Positions 7,338-9,331 of a stretch of DNA of 9,331 bases are shown here, one piece after another. The notes beneath the pieces are model-generated. The model worked only from the letters and a program-made list of their open reading frames with translations. It searched no databases and was not told where the DNA came from. The stretch comes from an uncultured Ruminococcus sp. Lineage in GTDB: Bacteria; Bacillota; Clostridia; Oscillospirales; CAG-382. A program made the position numbers and the translations under genes. The DNA lies in assembly GCA_902783535.1 (NCBI GenBank), contig CACZRJ010000217.1, positions 1 to 9,331 on the forward strand, read 5' to 3'. Every line of letters begins with the position of its first letter. Position 1 is the first letter of the stretch.

Positions 7338-7362
7338 TTGTTTTCTCCTTACGGTTTTCAGG

Positions 7363-8220
7363 TTAAGAGAGTTTCCGCATCAGGACTTCATAAAAATTCG
7401 AATTCTTCAGATTGACCAGCCGCAGTTCGCCTTCGGAGCGGGATACGGTCAGCTTCCCGCCGTCCGGCAGGGCGGCGATCTGCTTCCCGTCGCACGTGAC
7501 GACTGCGTTCCCTTCCGCGCGGACCTCAAGAACCGAGTCCGGCGAGAAGATCATCGGACGGACGGACGCAAGCGTGAAGGCCGCGAGCGGACAGACGGAG
7601 AAGGCGTTGAGTTTCGGATCGATGATCGGCCCGCCTGCGGACAGATTGTACGCGGACGATCCGGTCGGCGTCGAAAAGATCATGCCGTCCGCGCGGTAGT
7701 TCGAAACTTCGTATCCGTCGCACCGGAGGGTCAGACGCAGGATCTTTCCCGCCTGCTCCCGGCAGATGACCGCTTCGTTCACCGCCGTGAAGGGACCCGA
7801 AACCGTCCCGTCCGGCGCGGTCACGAACGCGTCTGCGAGCATGCGCGCCTCGATCGGCGCGTGATAAAGACCGTCCAGCAGGTCCAGTTCCCCGAACTCC
7901 AGTTCGGTCATATATCCGACGGTGCCGAAATTGATCCCGAGCAGAGGAACGGGATGCCCGTCCGCTTTCGGATTTGCGCGCGACAGTTTTGCCGCCCGCA
8001 GCATGGTCCCGTCTCCGCCCAGAACGACGATCAGGTCGCTCTTACGGAACGCTTCTTCCGCCGGAATGAAGTTCAGGCTGCCAGACGCGTATCCCTCGCT
8101 TGCGACGGAAACGTTGAATCCGAGCGCGCGGAGTTTCGCCGCGACGGCATGGACCTTCTCCGCGGAGATCGGTTTTTTCGGGTTTGGAAAGAGGCAGACG
8201 GCGTTCGATGCAAAAATCAT
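7363..8220 (-). CDS. nadK: NAD kinase
   Basis: A 285-residue cytoplasmic enzyme that phosphorylates NAD to NADP using ATP or polyphosphate; it is the source of the NADP pool. Motifs: the diacylglycerol/NAD-kinase signature GGDGT at 68-72 with catalytic Asp70, GINFGTVGYM at 95-104, the NE pair at 148-149, and the NAD-binding block DGMIFSTPTGSSAYNLSAGG at 178-197. The segment that normally reads close to TPxxPHxLxxRP is here CPLAAFTLASVRP (210-222), so the usual His is Phe and one residue is added. The start is taken as ATG 8220. An in-frame GTG at 8229 is only 2 bases from the AGGA of the ribosome site, whereas the ATG is 11 bases away, slightly long but more usable. Translation may be coupled to tlyA, whose TAA overlaps the ribosome site. 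Confidence 0.95.
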   Translation of the reverse strand: MIFASNAVCLFPNPKKPISAEKVHAVAAKLRALGFNVSVASEGYASGSLNFIPAEEAFRKSDLIVVLGGDGTMLRAAKLSRANPKADGHPVPLLGINFGTVGYMTELEFGELDLLDGLYHAPIEARMLADAFVTAPDGTVSGPFTAVNEAVICREQAGKILRLTLRCDGYEVSNYRADGMIFSTPTGSSAYNLSAGGPIIDPKLNAFSVCPLAAFTLASVRPMIFSPDSVLEVRAEGNAVVTCDGKQIAALPDGGKLTVSRSEGELRLVNLKNSNFYEVLMRKLS

Positions 8221-8230
8221 ATGGCACACG

Positions 8231-8238
8231 ATCCTTTT
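8231..8238 (-). promoter_or_regulatory. Ribosome binding site of nadK, overlapping the tlyA stop
   Basis: AAAAGGAT on the minus strand shares two bases with the TAA of tlyA (8237-8239). It is 10-11 bases from the ATG at 8220 and about 2 from the GTG at 8229, favouring the ATG; the spacing is a bit long, so some doubt remains. Confidence 0.5.
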
Positions 8239-8986
8239 AATTCTGCGGCGTTCCGCTTTTTTTCCGGAAACACGCTAAGTATTCTTTGTTCCCGTCGCCG
8301 CCGGCGATGGGAGAGTCCGTCATGTCGATGAAAAGGAGTCCTGCTTTTTCGGCGTCGGAGATCAGTCTTTCCATGATCTTCCGGATGATCTTTCCGTCCG
8401 GATCCCTCACGATCCCGTTCTTTCCGAGCGATTCACGTCCCGCTTCGAACTGCGGTTTCACCAGGGAGATGAAGAACGCGTTTTCGGGGAGGAACGAAGC
8501 GATCGCAGGATAGAGGAGCGACTGGGAGATGAAGGAAACGTCGGCGACAGCCATGTCGACCGGACGGTCGAAACTGTCTTTCGTCAGAAACCGCGCGTTC
8601 GTTTTTTCCATATTCCTCACGCGTTCGTCCGAAAGGACGGAAGGATGAAGCTGTCCTGTTCCGACGTCCACAGCGTAGACGTATTTCGCGCCCCTCCGGA
8701 GCAGGCAGTCGGTGAATCCGCCGGTGGAAGCGCCGATGTCCGCGACGGTGAGTCCCTCGGGAGAGACATGAAAAACGTCGAGCGCGTGCGCGAGTTTCGT
8801 TCCGGCGCGTGAAACATAGGACGTTTCGGACGCCAGAAGAACGACTTCGTCCGTTTCGGAGACCGGAGTCGAGGGTTTGACCGCAGGCCTGCCGTTGACG
8901 GTGACGCGTCCTTCGGCGATCGCCGAAGCGGCTTTCGCGCGGCTTTCGGTCATGCCGCGCGAAGCAAGATACAGGTCAAGTCTCAT
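8237..8986 (-). CDS. tlyA: TlyA family rRNA 2'-O-methyltransferase (hemolysin A family)
   Basis: A 249-residue S4-domain plus FtsJ-like methyltransferase. Characterised TlyA enzymes methylate ribose 2'-OH groups in 16S and/or 23S rRNA and influence capreomycin sensitivity; members are often annotated as hemolysin A. The N-terminal S4 RNA-binding domain spans about 1-60 (MRLDLYLASRG, AIAEGRVTVNG). The SAM-binding motif is DIGASTGGFTD at 83-93. The K-D-K-E catalytic tetrad is visible as Lys64 (SRAGTKL), Asp149 (VADVSFIS), Lys177 (LVKPQFE) and Glu235 (GNKEYL), matching the spacing known from mycobacterial TlyA. Whether it modifies one or both rRNAs cannot be told. The ATG at 8986 lies inside the end of dxs (11-base overlap) and has only a weak upstream purine stretch (AAAG), so it probably depends on coupling to dxs translation. 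nadK starts 16 bases after its stop. Confidence 0.95.
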   Translation of the reverse strand: MRLDLYLASRGMTESRAKAASAIAEGRVTVNGRPAVKPSTPVSETDEVVLLASETSYVSRAGTKLAHALDVFHVSPEGLTVADIGASTGGFTDCLLRRGAKYVYAVDVGTGQLHPSVLSDERVRNMEKTNARFLTKDSFDRPVDMAVADVSFISQSLLYPAIASFLPENAFFISLVKPQFEAGRESLGKNGIVRDPDGKIIRKIMERLISDAEKAGLLFIDMTDSPIAGGDGNKEYLACFRKKSGTPQN

Positions 8987-9331
8987 CTTTGGGCAGCATC
9001 TGGCGGATCTCGGTCGCGACCTGGTCCGGCTGGAATCCGCACGTGCGGAAAATGTCTTCGTTGCTCCCGTGCGGCAGGAACATGTCCTCGACCGCTCGGA
9101 TGCGGAAGATCTGCCCTTCGGAAAGCCCGCTTTCAGAGAGGGAAGAGAAGAGATGCTCGGCGACGCCGCCTTCCCGCATGCCCTCCTCCAGGAAGTAAAG
9201 GACCGGGATGTCGCGCGTCAGCACGCGGATCTTTTCAGGGTTCAGAGGCTTGATTTTCACGAGCTTGATCACGCGGACGGAGACGCCTTCCTCATAAAGT
9301 CTGCCGGCCGCGAGCAGAGCCTTTTCCGTCA
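8976..9331 (-). CDS. dxs: 1-deoxy-D-xylulose-5-phosphate synthase, C-terminal part (5' end outside the window)
   Basis: The last 117 residues of Dxs, the thiamine-diphosphate enzyme that joins pyruvate and glyceraldehyde 3-phosphate at the start of the MEP isoprenoid pathway. Only the transketolase C-terminal domain is present. The frame is open to the window edge, beginning EKALLAAGRLYEEGVSV and continuing IKLVKIKPLN. The ending LYFLEEGMREGGVAEH followed later by MFLPHGSNEDIFRTCGF matches the characteristic Dxs tail (EEG...GG...F..HG). An internal GTG at 9272 could be mistaken for a start, but homology to Dxs runs straight through it. The TGA stop (8976-8978) lies inside tlyA, as is usual in the Firmicutes dxs-tlyA pair. 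It is the first visible gene of the minus-strand train, so its promoter lies outside the window. Confidence 0.93.
   Translation of the reverse strand, partial: TEKALLAAGRLYEEGVSVRVIKLVKIKPLNPEKIRVLTRDIPVLYFLEEGMREGGVAEHLFSSLSESGLSEGQIFRIRAVEDMFLPHGSNEDIFRTCGFQPDQVATEIRQMLPKDET

Noticed and set aside
5637..7415. 592-codon plus-strand open frame opposite recN
   Set aside because: recN is unmistakable with all ATPase motifs; the opposite frame is Arg/Phe/Gln-rich with no recognisable domain and no convincing ribosome site, so it is a shadow.
7174..8331. 385-codon plus-strand frame opposite nadK
   Set aside because: nadK motifs (GGDGT, NE, the NAD-binding block) are clear on the minus strand; this frame is a shadow.

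Overview
The window looks like a chromosomal segment from a fairly GC-rich Gram-positive-type bacterium, most likely an anaerobic Firmicute of the class Clostridia. The evidence is the minus-strand order dxs - tlyA - nadK - recN, which is a well-known Firmicutes housekeeping cluster, together with strong AGGAGG-type ribosome binding sites, a lipobox lipoprotein and a VanZ-family protein. This assignment is inferred from gene order and protein style only; there is no rRNA or other marker in the window.

Layout. The left end (1-1922) reads on the plus strand: a short fragment or small gene of unknown function (1-195), then a complete type-B carboxylesterase (234-1922) with an intact Ser-Glu-His triad and a C-terminal membrane helix. 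A strong intrinsic terminator (2032-2072) closes this side. The rest (2103-9331) is one uninterrupted minus-strand gene train, read from right to left: the 3' end of dxs (isoprenoid precursor synthesis), tlyA (rRNA 2'-O-methyltransferase), nadK (NAD kinase), recN (DNA repair ATPase), a VanZ-family membrane protein, a 645-residue lipoprotein of unknown function, and pfkA (6-phosphofructokinase). No gap inside this train exceeds 48 bases, and dxs/tlyA and recN/vanZ overlap, so a single polycistronic unit with translational coupling is likely. The two gene sets converge on the terminator.

How the genes fit together. dxs-tlyA-nadK-recN is conserved housekeeping. In many Firmicutes argR lies between tlyA/nadK and recN, and spoIVB-spo0A follow recN. 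Here nadK and recN are 25 bases apart with no argR, and recN is followed directly by an envelope pair (VanZ-like protein plus large lipoprotein) and then pfkA. That replacement is the most notable feature of the region. The pair is tightly coupled: the vanZ TTG start overlaps the recN stop, and the lipoprotein's AGGAGG overlaps the vanZ stop. The large lipoprotein is the least explained gene. I saw no CRISPR array, insertion sequence, tRNA, rRNA, phage gene or riboswitch, and no recognisable defence or otherwise novel multigene system. No gene-free stretch exceeds 300 bases; the longest is the 180-base convergent gap (1923-2102).
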